Shown here piece after piece: positions 27,807 through 36,147 of a stretch of 64,000 nucleotides of DNA. Positions within the stretch are counted from its first letter, which is position 1. Every line of letters starts with the position of its first letter. Source of the DNA: MVRV01 sp964469905 (GTDB taxonomy: Bacteria; Desulfobacterota; Syntrophia; Syntrophales; Smithellaceae); assembly GCA_964469905.1 (NCBI GenBank), contig CAYXZW010000004.1:59038-123037 (forward strand). Direction: 5' to 3'. The notes below the pieces were generated by a model. The model was not told where the DNA came from, searched no databases, and saw only the letters and a list, made by a program, of their open reading frames with translations. The translations under genes were made by a program, and so were the position numbers.

Positions 27807-28636
27807 TCCTTCTTTTTTTGAATATTAAATCAGAGGGAGCATTTTGATGAAATTACGATATTCTTTGTGAGCAGTTTCGAGTAATCTTTTTGGCCTAGAG
27901 CCATTCCTAAAATAAACATCAACATTGATTCTATATTTGTATGTTTCGTTTAGTATTCAATGGCTGCTCTGAAAAGCAAACTGGAGCTTTGTATTTGAAG
28001 TCTGGGATGTTGTTGAAACTGCTCAACGAACACTACATTAAGCAGTATTTTTAAGAAAATATTTTTAAGATTTCATACATTATCTTAAATCTACACTTTT
28101 TTAAGAAAATGTAATCCCATGAAAACCAGTAATAGGCAACTTTGATTCCACGATACGACAATCAATTATTTATCGAAGCCATGTTTTGCGGGAAATGCGA
28201 ATGTACAGATTCCAACCTGTACTGTGTGAGTAATCGAAATAAATACTATGCATGGAAATTGACTCCACCTGCACAGTATCTGTTGTATGCAGGTATGAAT
28301 ATTATTACCGCAATAGATGGGAGGTGAGCATTGCCAATATTCTGAAAAACCAGCAATATATACTTCAGAAACTGGTATAAATCGAGTCCAAATGTTTGGA
28401 CACGAGAGTTTATATTAAACTGCAGTTGTTCATCTTAAAAAAGAATTGGCTGAAGAAATAAGAAAGCTTGGGCCATCATGATTAAAATCCAAAACATATT
28501 GCTTAATGGTGACAATGAGACTGTCGCCCTTTTAGAAGAATAATAAGTTTCAACAAACACTTAAAAACAATTAAATCTTATGCTATAATAGCAGTAAGGA
28601 AAAGGAAAAAATTGGATCAGTACGATGGAGGGAAAC
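27807..28636. other. Long intergenic stretch between the defence run and the transposase region
   Basis: About 830 bases. It contains the long repeat copy at 27988-28083. Around 28420-28545 two very short frames overlap (…HLKKELAEEIRKLGPS, then MIKIQNILLNGDNETVALLE) and may be remnants of a decayed gene. No intact gene is supported. Confidence 0.4.
27988..28083. repeat. Dispersed AT-rich island repeat, copy 7 (long form)
   Basis: TTTGTATTTGAAGTCTGGGA, then ACTACATTAAGCAGTATTTT, then TAAGAAAATATTTTTAAGAT and TTCATACATTAT. It parallels 15928-16045 in order and sequence. Confidence 0.7.
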
Positions 28637-29056
28637 ATGTTTACAAGAAGACCAGTTAAAATAAATGAACCAAATCCTGATGCTAATGAGGCAAGTCAAT
28701 ATGCGAAGAACTCCATTGATGCGCAGCGAACAAAAAAACTTAAATTGAATCTGAAAGATGGTTTTACAATGGATGATTTAAAGCAGTTGCTTTCTTCGTG
28801 TGATGATATGGAAGGTCACCACATTATTTGGGTTGACTGGAATGGTAACATAGACATTGCATTATTACCATCCAACATAACTCCGGCTGGTTGGGCTGAA
28901 AAAATGGGAGATAGAATTAAATTTCGGTATGAAACTTTTGTAAGCGGGAATGAATATGTTGGTTTTGAAGCCGCAAGAGATCAAAAATATGTGGGCGAAT
29001 TATTCGAAGATTTAATGAATGATTGGAAAAAAGATAGAAAAGATTATATTGATTAA
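28637..29056 (+). CDS. Hypothetical protein convergent with the transposase
   Basis: A 139-residue protein from ATG 28637, chosen because GGAGGG precedes it by 5 bases. It begins MFTRRPVKINEPNPDANEAS. The middle segment GHHIIWVDWNGNIDIALLPS looks beta-rich and the end is a charged helix. No family is recognised. It is the first plus-strand gene after the long minus-strand run. Its TAA stop shares bases with the transposase stop on the other strand (TTAA). Confidence 0.55.
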   Translation: MFTRRPVKINEPNPDANEASQYAKNSIDAQRTKKLKLNLKDGFTMDDLKQLLSSCDDMEGHHIIWVDWNGNIDIALLPSNITPAGWAEKMGDRIKFRYETFVSGNEYVGFEAARDQKYVGELFEDLMNDWKKDRKDYID

Positions 29057-30486
29057 CTTAATGCCATTTCTTCTTTTTGCAGTTTATCTGTGGTGGCTAC
29101 TTGGACTTTGCGGATCGACAATGTATCTGGCAATTTTACATTAGCAGCTTCAAGGAGTTTCTTTCTTATACCTTCAGCTTGAGGTATTTTTTCATTGGAT
29201 GGCGTTCCAATATCCAATATTACACCTCGTATAGATCCCAATTCATCAATGCCCTCGGCAACGGTAACATTTAAATTTTGCCAACAACGATCCAATTCTC
29301 TTTCTATGATATAAGCAAGCATCATAATAAGGAGCTGTCCCAAAGTACTGGGTTTTGTGACATCGAAATGATGCTGTACTTCTAAAGGCCCATTCTTGAT
29401 TGCGGAGAAAGCTTTTTCTGCTTTCGTAAAATAATTATATTGGTTGTCAATAATATTGGTTTGCAATTTATCAGCAGGAACATTTGTTTGAATCACATAA
29501 CACATTTCATTAAGGAGGAGCTTTTCGGCGTCATTCTGTGGGTCTATCCGAATAATGTAACGTAAACTATTCTCTTTAATTTCACCTAAATGATTATCAA
29601 ACTGGATCTTTTGTAATAAGTTTTTTTCGTAAAGCTTCTGAACCTGAGTATTCGTCATGGCATTGATATAATGAAATCCTTCATCATTATGAAGTTCACC
29701 GTGAGGCGTTTTCAGCAGCTCCCAATCGCCTATCAGGATTAGGTTCTTGATGCTAAAACTCTTGGCAACAATGTCTATCTGCTTTGTCACAGTCTTTACA
29801 TCTGAGGTATCAAAGAACCGCAAAGATACGGGATAACCATCCTGATCAGCCAATAATCCAATTGCTATTTGGCTACTGTCCCCCTCTCCTTCACATTTAT
29901 CGCCAAGAGGAGCAAGGACATCTTTTATCCCGGTATAATAGGAACTGGTTAAGTCATATAAATATAATTGCGGACTAGATTTGAATTGTCTGAATTGAAA
30001 TAATTGCCCCTCTATCTCCTCCTGATTCTTAGATAGCCATTTCAAATTACGGGAAAGGCTATCTTTATCGAATGGACGAAGCCCCAATATATTGTGAGCA
30101 CTATGGCTTGCGGCTAGATGAACCACACTCAGTTGTGAACCACGATCCAGCACCCTTGCCATTACTTGCCACAAGGCAAGCTTACCATTGGTATCCTCCC
30201 CCAATGCATTTGAAATACACATTTTCTCAGCTATGGCATTAAGAAATAATACTGCCCCCACTCGCCTGCCTTCTTCTGGTTTAATTTCTTTGTCAGAAAT
30301 TAATTCAGCAAGATTTTTCTTATTTCTAAGTGCGAGCTTTATAGCGGCAAGTTCTTCGTCCGTGCAACTCGATAGATTGGCTACATTGCGATGTTTTATC
30401 TTTCCGTTTTCTCGGTAGGTTTCTCTGAGAAGATGGCGGACATATGTTTTGCCATTTTTGACGGATTTAGATGCGTCGACATACAT
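29053..30486 (-). CDS. IS1634-type (IS4-group) transposase
   Basis: A 477-residue protein. The N-terminus (YVRHLLRETYRENGKIKHRN, then ANLSSCTDEELAAIKLALRN) is characteristic of IS1634-type transposases. Candidate DDE residues are Asp in LYLYDLTSSYYTG, Asp in LILIGDWELLKTP and Glu in KAEKAFSAIKNGPLEV. The frame is intact. No inverted terminal repeats could be matched at both ends, and the stop overlaps the neighbouring gene's stop, so the insertion sequence boundaries are unclear and one end may be lost. Start ATG 30486 lies inside a repeated 14-mer that recurs 67 bases upstream. Confidence 0.85.
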   Translation of the reverse strand: MYVDASKSVKNGKTYVRHLLRETYRENGKIKHRNVANLSSCTDEELAAIKLALRNKKNLAELISDKEIKPEEGRRVGAVLFLNAIAEKMCISNALGEDTNGKLALWQVMARVLDRGSQLSVVHLAASHSAHNILGLRPFDKDSLSRNLKWLSKNQEEIEGQLFQFRQFKSSPQLYLYDLTSSYYTGIKDVLAPLGDKCEGEGDSSQIAIGLLADQDGYPVSLRFFDTSDVKTVTKQIDIVAKSFSIKNLILIGDWELLKTPHGELHNDEGFHYINAMTNTQVQKLYEKNLLQKIQFDNHLGEIKENSLRYIIRIDPQNDAEKLLLNEMCYVIQTNVPADKLQTNIIDNQYNYFTKAEKAFSAIKNGPLEVQHHFDVTKPSTLGQLLIMMLAYIIERELDRCWQNLNVTVAEGIDELGSIRGVILDIGTPSNEKIPQAEGIRKKLLEAANVKLPDTLSIRKVQVATTDKLQKEEMALS

Positions 30487-30566
30487 AGTGGCTACATATA
30501 TATCATATATAATTAATATATTAAAGTATTATTTAGGAAAAATTATAATTTTTAGTGGCTACATAT
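30486..30566. repeat. Pair of identical 14-mers upstream of the transposase
   Basis: TAGTGGCTACATAT occurs at 30486-30499, covering the transposase start, and at 30553-30566. The repeats are direct and 67 bases apart with AT-rich sequence between. They may be a transposase binding site or IS end; no inverted partner was found on the other side of the gene. Confidence 0.6.
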
Positions 30567-30771
30567 TGACATAATAATGCTAATTATCTTGTTATTACAT
30601 ATAGTTAACTAGCTTTGCCGCCATAAATTATATTTTTTGCACACCGTTCGGGAGTATTTTTTAATATTTACAATATGTTGATGATTTATTTTATGCAAAA
30701 CAGCATATGTAAGAGGGTTGTGTTCTCAATGAGAATAAAGATTTCTAACTAAACATTATGAGAAATAAAAA

Positions 30772-30963
30772 ATGAAAAATAACGAATTGTTAACTTTGAC
30801 GGAGATGTGTGCTCGATTGAATGTTGAAAAATCGTGGTTATACTCGCGGACAATGCAGAAGGGTGAAGGAGCAATCCCGGTAATCAGGGTCGGCAAGTAT
30901 TTAAGGTTTAAACCTGATGAAGTCATGGCCTGGATTGAGAAAAATTATGGGGAGACTCACTAA
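30772..30963 (+). CDS. Excisionase-like helix-turn-helix protein
   Basis: A 63-residue protein of the MerR-like excisionase type: LLTLTEMCARLNVEKSWLYS is the helix-turn-helix and VIRVGKYLRFKPDEVMAWIE is the wing/C-terminal helix. Such small proteins direct excision or regulate mobile-element genes. It is the first gene of a plus-strand set leading to the primase, and its stop overlaps the next small frame (TAATG). Confidence 0.85.
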   Translation: MKNNELLTLTEMCARLNVEKSWLYSRTMQKGEGAIPVIRVGKYLRFKPDEVMAWIEKNYGETH

Positions 30964-31076
30964 TGAATATGCGTAAATCAACTGAGCAAAAAAGAAGACT
31001 GCAATATTCTGTTTGTGAAAGTGGTCACAGAAAAAGGACAAAAACCTGCAACAGTGACCGGACAATAAGTTGCTAG
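30963..31076 (+). CDS. Very small basic Cys-containing ORF (37 aa)
   Basis: The frame starts at ATG 30963, overlapping the stop of the excisionase-like gene by one base, and ends at a TAG that is part of the ribosome site of the primase gene. It encodes MNMRKSTEQKRRLQYSVCES and a further 17 mostly basic residues. The close coupling on both sides supports translation, but size and lack of homologues known to me keep this tentative. Confidence 0.35.
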   Translation: MNMRKSTEQKRRLQYSVCESGHRKRTKTCNSDRTISC

Positions 31077-31090
31077 GAGGTTTTAATATA

Positions 31091-33163
31091 ATGACATACT
31101 TACAGCCAATTTTTGAAAACATCCCTGATGAGATTAAGTCACTTTCTCAATTCGTGAACTGGAAAGAGGAGAAAAGAGAAGGAAAATTTACAAAGACACC
31201 GCATAACCCGGGGGGCGGTTATGCCAAGTCTAATGATTCATCGACCTGGTCAACTTTTGACACGTGCAAAAATGCTTCAGATAAATTTAATGGCATTGGA
31301 TTTGTGTTAACATGTGACGATCCTTTTATTGGTCTGGACTTTGATAAATGCTTTTGCCCGGCCTTTAAATTGATAGACCCAATTGTTGAGCAGCATATCA
31401 AAAATTTAAATAGCTATACAGAGCTATCACCTTCTGGACGAGGGATTCGTGTATTAGTCAAAGGTTCTTTGCCTGCAGCTGGAAAGAAAAAAGGATTATT
31501 CGAGGTATATTCAGCCGGTCGCTATGTCACATTAACCGGTCATATATTATCCGGCTACCCACAAACAATTGAAAATCGACAAGCAGAAATTAACCGATTC
31601 TACAAGGAAGTTTTTCCAGACAAGAGCATAGAAAAAAACGAGCGGGAAAAACACACTTTTCAATCTTCTAATGCAAATGATCGACTAAAGAAGGCATTGG
31701 AAAGCAAGAGCGGTGCAGAAATCCAGCGGCTCCTTGAGGGGGATTTTTCCAATTACCCTTCACAATCTGAAGCGGATATGGCTTTGTGTAGTCATTTAGC
31801 CTTTTGGTTTAATAGTGATGAAGCAGCTATTGACGCAGTTTTTAGAGAATCAAAACTCTTTCGTGAAAAATGGGATGAAAAACATTATGGCAGCGGTGAG
31901 ACCTATGGGCAGCATACAATTAATAAAGCTGTCAAAGGCTGTACGAACTTCTATTCAGAACAACCACAAATTGAGTTTACAACGGCTATTACTACTGTGA
32001 CTGAAAAGACCACTGATATGCTACCTTTCCCAGATATTATATCAGGGCTTGCCGGTGAATTCGTGGAAAAGTATTCATCTTATTTAGAACCACCGAAACA
32101 TTTTTTTTATCTCTGTTTCTTGGTCTGCTTGGGTTCGTTTTTACCTATAACACTCACAAGCGAACTTGAAACACAGCCGAGGCTTTATATCGTTCTTTTG
32201 GGACAAAGTGCTGATGACAGAAAATCGACTGCGATAACAAAGACAATCGATTTTTTTAAAGACGGCTTAACGGACTTTAATGTTTGTTTTGGCGTAGGAT
32301 CGGCTGAGGGGCTGCAAAAAAAATTAAAGGATTCATGCCGACTCTTGCTGTGTTTCGATGAATTAAAGCAGCTAATAGGAAAATGCAAAATTGACGGTTC
32401 TGTCTTATTGCCATTTATCAATACACTTTTTGAGAGCAATAGATTTGAAACACAAACAAAAACGTCTTCTATAAAACTAGATAATGCGCATCTGTCATTA
32501 TTGGCGGCAAGCACAATACAAACTTATGAGCACACTTGGGATGCTTCATTCACTGACATCGGATTCAATAATCGACTTTTTATAGTGCCAGGATCAGGTG
32601 AAAGAAAGCATTCTTTCCCGAAAAAAATCCCTCAGCAAGACAAAGCTCTTTTACGAAAAAAGCTTGGTGAGATTATTAAATTTGTTGGCAGCGGCCTTGA
32701 AGTTGGCATTTCGCCTGAAGCAATAATCCTTTATCACAATTGGTATATGAATCTTGACAAGTCAATTCACGCGAAGCGCCTCGATACATATGCGCTAAGA
32801 TTCATGATGCTCCTAGCTATCAACGAAATGAAAAGCACAATTGATGAAAGCATTGTTCAAAAAGTTATTAAACTTATGGATTGGCAGCTTGCAACCCGAC
32901 AGCTTTATGATCCAATTGACGCTGATTCTAAAATGGCAACGATGGAAGAAAAGATCAGGCGATCATTAAGAACTAAACCACATTCTAATCGTGATCTTCA
33001 AAGAGCTGTTCATGCACAAAGGGCTGGATTATGGATGTATCAGACAGCAATAAAGAATCTTACCAATGCAAGCGAAATCCAGTTTAATAAATCAACAAAT
33101 TGCTGGGGGTTGTCACCACCTTTGTCACCACATGTTTTTGAGGGAAAAACAAAATGTATGTAA
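31091..33163 (+). CDS. Mobile-element primase/ATPase (DUF3987-like)
   Basis: A 690-residue protein started at ATG 31091, with GGAGG ten bases upstream. The N-terminal 170 residues (FVNWKEEKREGKFTKTPHNP, then GIGFVLTCDDPFIGLDFDKC, then SPSGRGIRVLVKG) match the bifunctional primase-polymerase type found in phage and plasmid replication proteins. From about residue 320 an ATPase-like region follows, with a P-loop-like LLGQSADDRKSTA and a LLLCFDEL Walker-B-like strand, as in DUF3987 proteins. The P-loop lacks the usual Gly before Lys. It likely drives replication of the integrative element after excision. Confidence 0.75.
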   Translation: MTYLQPIFENIPDEIKSLSQFVNWKEEKREGKFTKTPHNPGGGYAKSNDSSTWSTFDTCKNASDKFNGIGFVLTCDDPFIGLDFDKCFCPAFKLIDPIVEQHIKNLNSYTELSPSGRGIRVLVKGSLPAAGKKKGLFEVYSAGRYVTLTGHILSGYPQTIENRQAEINRFYKEVFPDKSIEKNEREKHTFQSSNANDRLKKALESKSGAEIQRLLEGDFSNYPSQSEADMALCSHLAFWFNSDEAAIDAVFRESKLFREKWDEKHYGSGETYGQHTINKAVKGCTNFYSEQPQIEFTTAITTVTEKTTDMLPFPDIISGLAGEFVEKYSSYLEPPKHFFYLCFLVCLGSFLPITLTSELETQPRLYIVLLGQSADDRKSTAITKTIDFFKDGLTDFNVCFGVGSAEGLQKKLKDSCRLLLCFDELKQLIGKCKIDGSVLLPFINTLFESNRFETQTKTSSIKLDNAHLSLLAASTIQTYEHTWDASFTDIGFNNRLFIVPGSGERKHSFPKKIPQQDKALLRKKLGEIIKFVGSGLEVGISPEAIILYHNWYMNLDKSIHAKRLDTYALRFMMLLAINEMKSTIDESIVQKVIKLMDWQLATRQLYDPIDADSKMATMEEKIRRSLRTKPHSNRDLQRAVHAQRAGLWMYQTAIKNLTNASEIQFNKSTNCWGLSPPLSPHVFEGKTKCM

Positions 33164-33346
33164 ATAATATGATTAAATTATTACAAAGTGTCACCAAAAT
33201 ATATAAGAGAGAGGAACATTATAATTTTAATTATATATATTACAGTGGTGACAGTATCTAACACAATGATTTTATTTCTTATAATACCGTTTTTTATAGT
33301 GGTGACAGATTTGGTGACAGATTTTACAGAAATGGAGGGAGAAAAA

Positions 33347-33790
33347 ATGAATGCAGCTAAAACAGTAAAAAAACAACGCGGAATACCGTTTGCCAAAGGC
33401 AAAAGCGGTAATCCAACCGGACGTCCGCAGGGCAGCCGAAATAAAGCCACCATTGCAGCCTTGGAACTCTTAGAAGGCGAAGCCGAGAAGTTGACTCGTA
33501 AGGCCATTAATCTTGCCTTAAAAGGCGATACAACAGCACTGAAACTGTGTATTAGCCGTATTATTCCGCTATGTCATGAACGACCTCTAAAGATAGACTT
33601 ACCGGCAATTTTGAGTGCTGAGGACTTACCGAAATTAACGGCAGCTCTACTTGATGCGGTCGGTCAAGGGAAAATAACACCAAGTGAAGCTTCGGCCCTT
33701 TCCACGCTGGTCACAACCCATGCCCGAAGTCTTGAAATAATGGATTTTGAAAAACGCCTGACTGCGTTGGAAGCTATTAAAGAGATTTAG
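33347..33790 (+). CDS. DUF5681-type protein of the mobile element
   Basis: A 147-residue protein starting at ATG 33347, after GGAGGGAG. The region upstream in the same frame is hydrophobic and low-complexity and was excluded. KGKSGNPTGRPQGSRNKATI is the hallmark of DUF5681, often near phage or integrative-element genes and sometimes likened to small-terminase proteins. The rest is helical. It is followed 3 bases later by the next gene. Confidence 0.75.
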   Translation: MNAAKTVKKQRGIPFAKGKSGNPTGRPQGSRNKATIAALELLEGEAEKLTRKAINLALKGDTTALKLCISRIIPLCHERPLKIDLPAILSAEDLPKLTAALLDAVGQGKITPSEASALSTLVTTHARSLEIMDFEKRLTALEAIKEI

Positions 33791-33793
33791 ATA

Positions 33794-34078
33794 ATGAATA
33801 GAAATATAAAAAAACGATTAAACGAACTAGAAAAGCGAAAAGCAGCCCATTTAGTGTCGCTCCTTATAGTCACGATTTACGTAGACATGAAGGATCAAGA
33901 ACCAAATGTTTGCTACCTTTCAAGAGATGAGGATAGTCTTAAAGTAAGAAGGCTGCCTGATGAAGATTACGACACATTTATTAAAAGAGCAAAGATAGAG
34001 CTTTTTGGTGAGGATGTAAAAAAACCTGGTATCAGACATATGTATGCTGAATATGAACAAGAGGAAACTGAACAGTAG
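33794..34078 (+). CDS. Hypothetical mobile-element protein (94 aa)
   Basis: A 94-residue charged protein starting MNRNIKKRLNELEKRKA with a coiled N-terminus, a LLIVTIYVDMKD strand and an acidic tail. It starts 3 bases after the DUF5681 stop, so it is co-translated. Small genes with this shape commonly follow DUF5681 in mobile elements; no function is known to me. Confidence 0.65.
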   Translation: MNRNIKKRLNELEKRKAAHLVSLLIVTIYVDMKDQEPNVCYLSRDEDSLKVRRLPDEDYDTFIKRAKIELFGEDVKKPGIRHMYAEYEQEETEQ

Positions 34079-34126
34079 TTGAACAATAATTACTAATTAT
34101 TTTGATATAAAAGGAGTAAATATAAA

Positions 34127-34345
34127 ATGCATGATTTACCGTTTGAAGGATTTTTAAGATTGAATCAGATTGTAGGCGATAAAACGACGCCAGCGATTAT
34201 TCCCATATCTAAATCAAGTTGGTGGGCAGGAGTCAAAGAAGGAAGATTTCCGCAACCGATCAAACTTGGCAAGCGAACAACCGTTTGGAGGATGTCAGAC
34301 ATTAGGCAATTAATTGAAAATAAGTCACAAAATGAACTAAACTAA
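34127..34345 (+). CDS. AlpA-family phage/island regulator
   Basis: A 72-residue helix-turn-helix protein. FLRLNQIVGDKTTPAIIPIS, then KSSWWAGVKEGRFPQPIKLG and RTTVWRMSDIRQLIE fit AlpA closely. AlpA proteins activate excision or integrase genes of prophages and islands. AAAGGAG precedes ATG 34127. It faces the integrase gene convergently, 12 bases away. Confidence 0.9.
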   Translation: MHDLPFEGFLRLNQIVGDKTTPAIIPISKSSWWAGVKEGRFPQPIKLGKRTTVWRMSDIRQLIENKSQNELN

Positions 34346-34357
34346 AATTAATAATAA

Positions 34358-35593
34358 TTATAGTTTCTTCGTTTTTTTAAATGACAATATTTTTGCTCCT
34401 GTCTTTAATCCATCCAGATAATCAGCCCATTGCTGCATCATTTTTCTTCTTTCGTTTAGGTGATGCGTTCGATTGTATGCCCTACCAAGCGGGTCTCTGA
34501 CTACATGGGCAAGTTGATGTTCGATAAACTCCGGTCTGACCTGTAATACTTCGTCTAGAATCGTTCGCGCCATTGCCCGGAAACCATGTCCTGACATTTC
34601 ATCTTTCGAATATCCCATGCGTCGTAGGGCCGCTAAAATGGCATTATCTGACATTGGCCGATCAAAAGAGCGGCCAGAAGGAAATAGATAGCGGCCCTCA
34701 CCAGTTAATTTTTTAAGCTCTTTTAATATTTCGATTGCCTGTTTTGATAGCGGCACAAGATGCGGTTCTTTCATTTTCATCTTACCAGCGGGAATATTCC
34801 ATTCAGCATTATCAAAATCAATTTCCGACCATTCAGCATGACGGAGTTCTCCAGGACGAACGAAAAATAGCGGAGCTAACCGTAAAGCGCATTGAACGAC
34901 AAAGCCACCTTGATAACCGTCAATAGCTCTGAGCAATTCACCCACTTTTTTCGGTTCAGTAATAGCAGCTCTGTTAATTGTTTGCACTGGTGGTAGTGCA
35001 CCTTTCAAATCTCCTGAGGGATCACGCTCACATCGTCCTGTTGCAACTGCGTAACGAAATATTTGACCACATATAGATCTTGCTCGGTGAGCTGTTTCCA
35101 GTGCCCCCCTTGATTCAATCCTTCGTAACACCGTGAGCAATTCAGTAGCTTTAATATCTTTGATTGGTCGTGCGCCGATATAAGGGAAAACGTCCCGCTG
35201 CAATCTTTTTATGAGACCATCGGCATGGCGCGACTTCCAAGTTGGTGTATATCGGCTGTGCCATTCTCTGGCTATAACTTCAAAGGTCGCCGTTTCTTCA
35301 ACTTTAGCCTGCTTTTGTGCCTTACGAACCGCACCTGGATCAACATTATTTGCTAATAGCTTTCTGGCATCATCGCGTCTGTGACGAGCATCCATGAGAC
35401 TTATTTCAGGGTAACTGCCAAAGGCAAGTAACTTTTCCTTCCCTTCAAAGCGATATTTAAATCGCCATAGCTTGCCGCCGGAAGGTGTAACCAAAAGGAA
35501 TAACCCACCACCGTCAAATAGTGTAACCCGTTTATTCTTTTGTTTTGTTTTTTGAACTTTCATATCCGATAATGGAATTATACGTTTTGGCAT
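34358..35593 (-). CDS. Tyrosine integrase of the P4/island type
   Basis: A 411-residue protein starting at ATG 35593 (MPKRIIPLSDMKVQKTKQKN), with AAAGGAGG upstream. A longer frame without that site was not used. The N-terminal arm-binding domain (LFDGGGLFLLVTPSGGKLWR) is DUF4102-like. The C-terminal catalytic domain has Arg in FVRPGELRHAEW, HGFRAMARTIL and the nucleophile Tyr in GRAYNRTHHLNERRKMM. Such integrases insert islands at tRNA 3' ends. The adjacent tRNA-Leu, read on the same strand and ending 178 bases before this start, is the expected attachment site, so this marks the right edge of the element. Confidence 0.93.
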   Translation of the reverse strand: MPKRIIPLSDMKVQKTKQKNKRVTLFDGGGLFLLVTPSGGKLWRFKYRFEGKEKLLAFGSYPEISLMDARHRRDDARKLLANNVDPGAVRKAQKQAKVEETATFEVIAREWHSRYTPTWKSRHADGLIKRLQRDVFPYIGARPIKDIKATELLTVLRRIESRGALETAHRARSICGQIFRYAVATGRCERDPSGDLKGALPPVQTINRAAITEPKKVGELLRAIDGYQGGFVVQCALRLAPLFFVRPGELRHAEWSEIDFDNAEWNIPAGKMKMKEPHLVPLSKQAIEILKELKKLTGEGRYLFPSGRSFDRPMSDNAILAALRRMGYSKDEMSGHGFRAMARTILDEVLQVRPEFIEHQLAHVVRDPLGRAYNRTHHLNERRKMMQQWADYLDGLKTGAKILSFKKTKKL

Positions 35594-35711
35594 AAGCATC
35601 CTCCTTTTTGGGTATACGCTAAAAGCTATGAGTATATCCAAGTCGTCTTCATACACCCATAATGAGTGTATTTTGTAAAACAATATAACACGTCTTTGGA
35701 TTAATGACAAT

Positions 35712-35741
35712 AAAAAACCCGCTATTTATAACGGGTTTTTT
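35712..35741. terminator. Bidirectional rho-independent terminator after tRNA-Leu
   Basis: AAAAAACCCG and CGGGTTTTTT flank a 10-base loop, giving a symmetric hairpin with T-runs on both strands. It lies 30 bases past the tRNA-Leu 3' end and ends the tRNA transcript. It also separates the tRNA from the integrase. Confidence 0.85.
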
Positions 35742-35770
35742 ACTTCTTGAGACTTTCTTGGATGATGTCT

Positions 35771-35858
35771 TGGTGCCCGGGGCCGGAATCGAACCGGCAC
35801 ACCCACAAGGAGCGAGAGATTTTAAGTCTCTTGCGTCTACCAGTTCCGCCACCCGGGC
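35771..35858 (-). tRNA. tRNA-Leu (anticodon TAA)
   Basis: On the minus strand, GCCCGGGTGGCGGAACTGGT begins the acceptor and D arm. The anticodon stem AGAGA/TCTCT encloses loop CTTAAAA, with TAA as anticodon. A long variable arm follows, then GGTTCGATTCC (T arm) and an encoded CCA end. The 88-base length fits class II tRNA-Leu reading UUA/UUG codons. Its 3' end faces the integrase and is the probable attB/attL. Confidence 0.97.
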
Positions 35859-35950
35859 AACGATTGACTAACTTGTAGAAACGCTTCGGCTTATATTATT
35901 TTTGATACCCGCTGTCAAGGATTTGCTGGAAAAAAATTTGACTGAGGCCG

Positions 35951-36055
35951 GAAGACTGAGGGCTGAGGGCGGAAGGATAAAGGCTGAAGACTGAAGGCTA
36001 AAATTCACCATCGACCTTTTTACCCTCGGCCCTCGGCCCTCAGCCCTCAGTCTTC
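35951..36055. repeat. Large palindromic intergenic repeat
   Basis: GAAGACTGAGGGCTGAGGG (35951-35969) and its perfect complement CCCTCAGCCCTCAGTCTTC (36037-36055) enclose 67 bases containing further GGCTGAAGACTGAAGG-like units. It lies between the tRNA-Leu and mtaD and is likely a chromosomal dispersed repeat. Confidence 0.8.
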
Positions 36056-36147
36056 GAACCTAAATACCTGTTAATTGATTTGCTCCTTGAAGATATAGCG
36101 CCTTGTATGTTAAACATCTCAGGCAAATTATGAAAGGCATATCTAAA

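Noticed and set aside
10647..28083. Integron-like cassette array
   Set aside because: Modules are separated by repeats, but no GTTRRRY/RYYYAAC core pairs or integron integrase were seen, and the cassettes contain several genes each.
28142..28327. 61-codon plus-strand frame with four Cys
   Set aside because: No ribosome site, no family, and lies in a stretch with decayed short frames.
1..34357. Second attachment site (copy of the tRNA-Leu 3' end)
   Set aside because: I looked for the tGGTGCCCGGGG…GAACC string and did not find it; it may lie outside the window.
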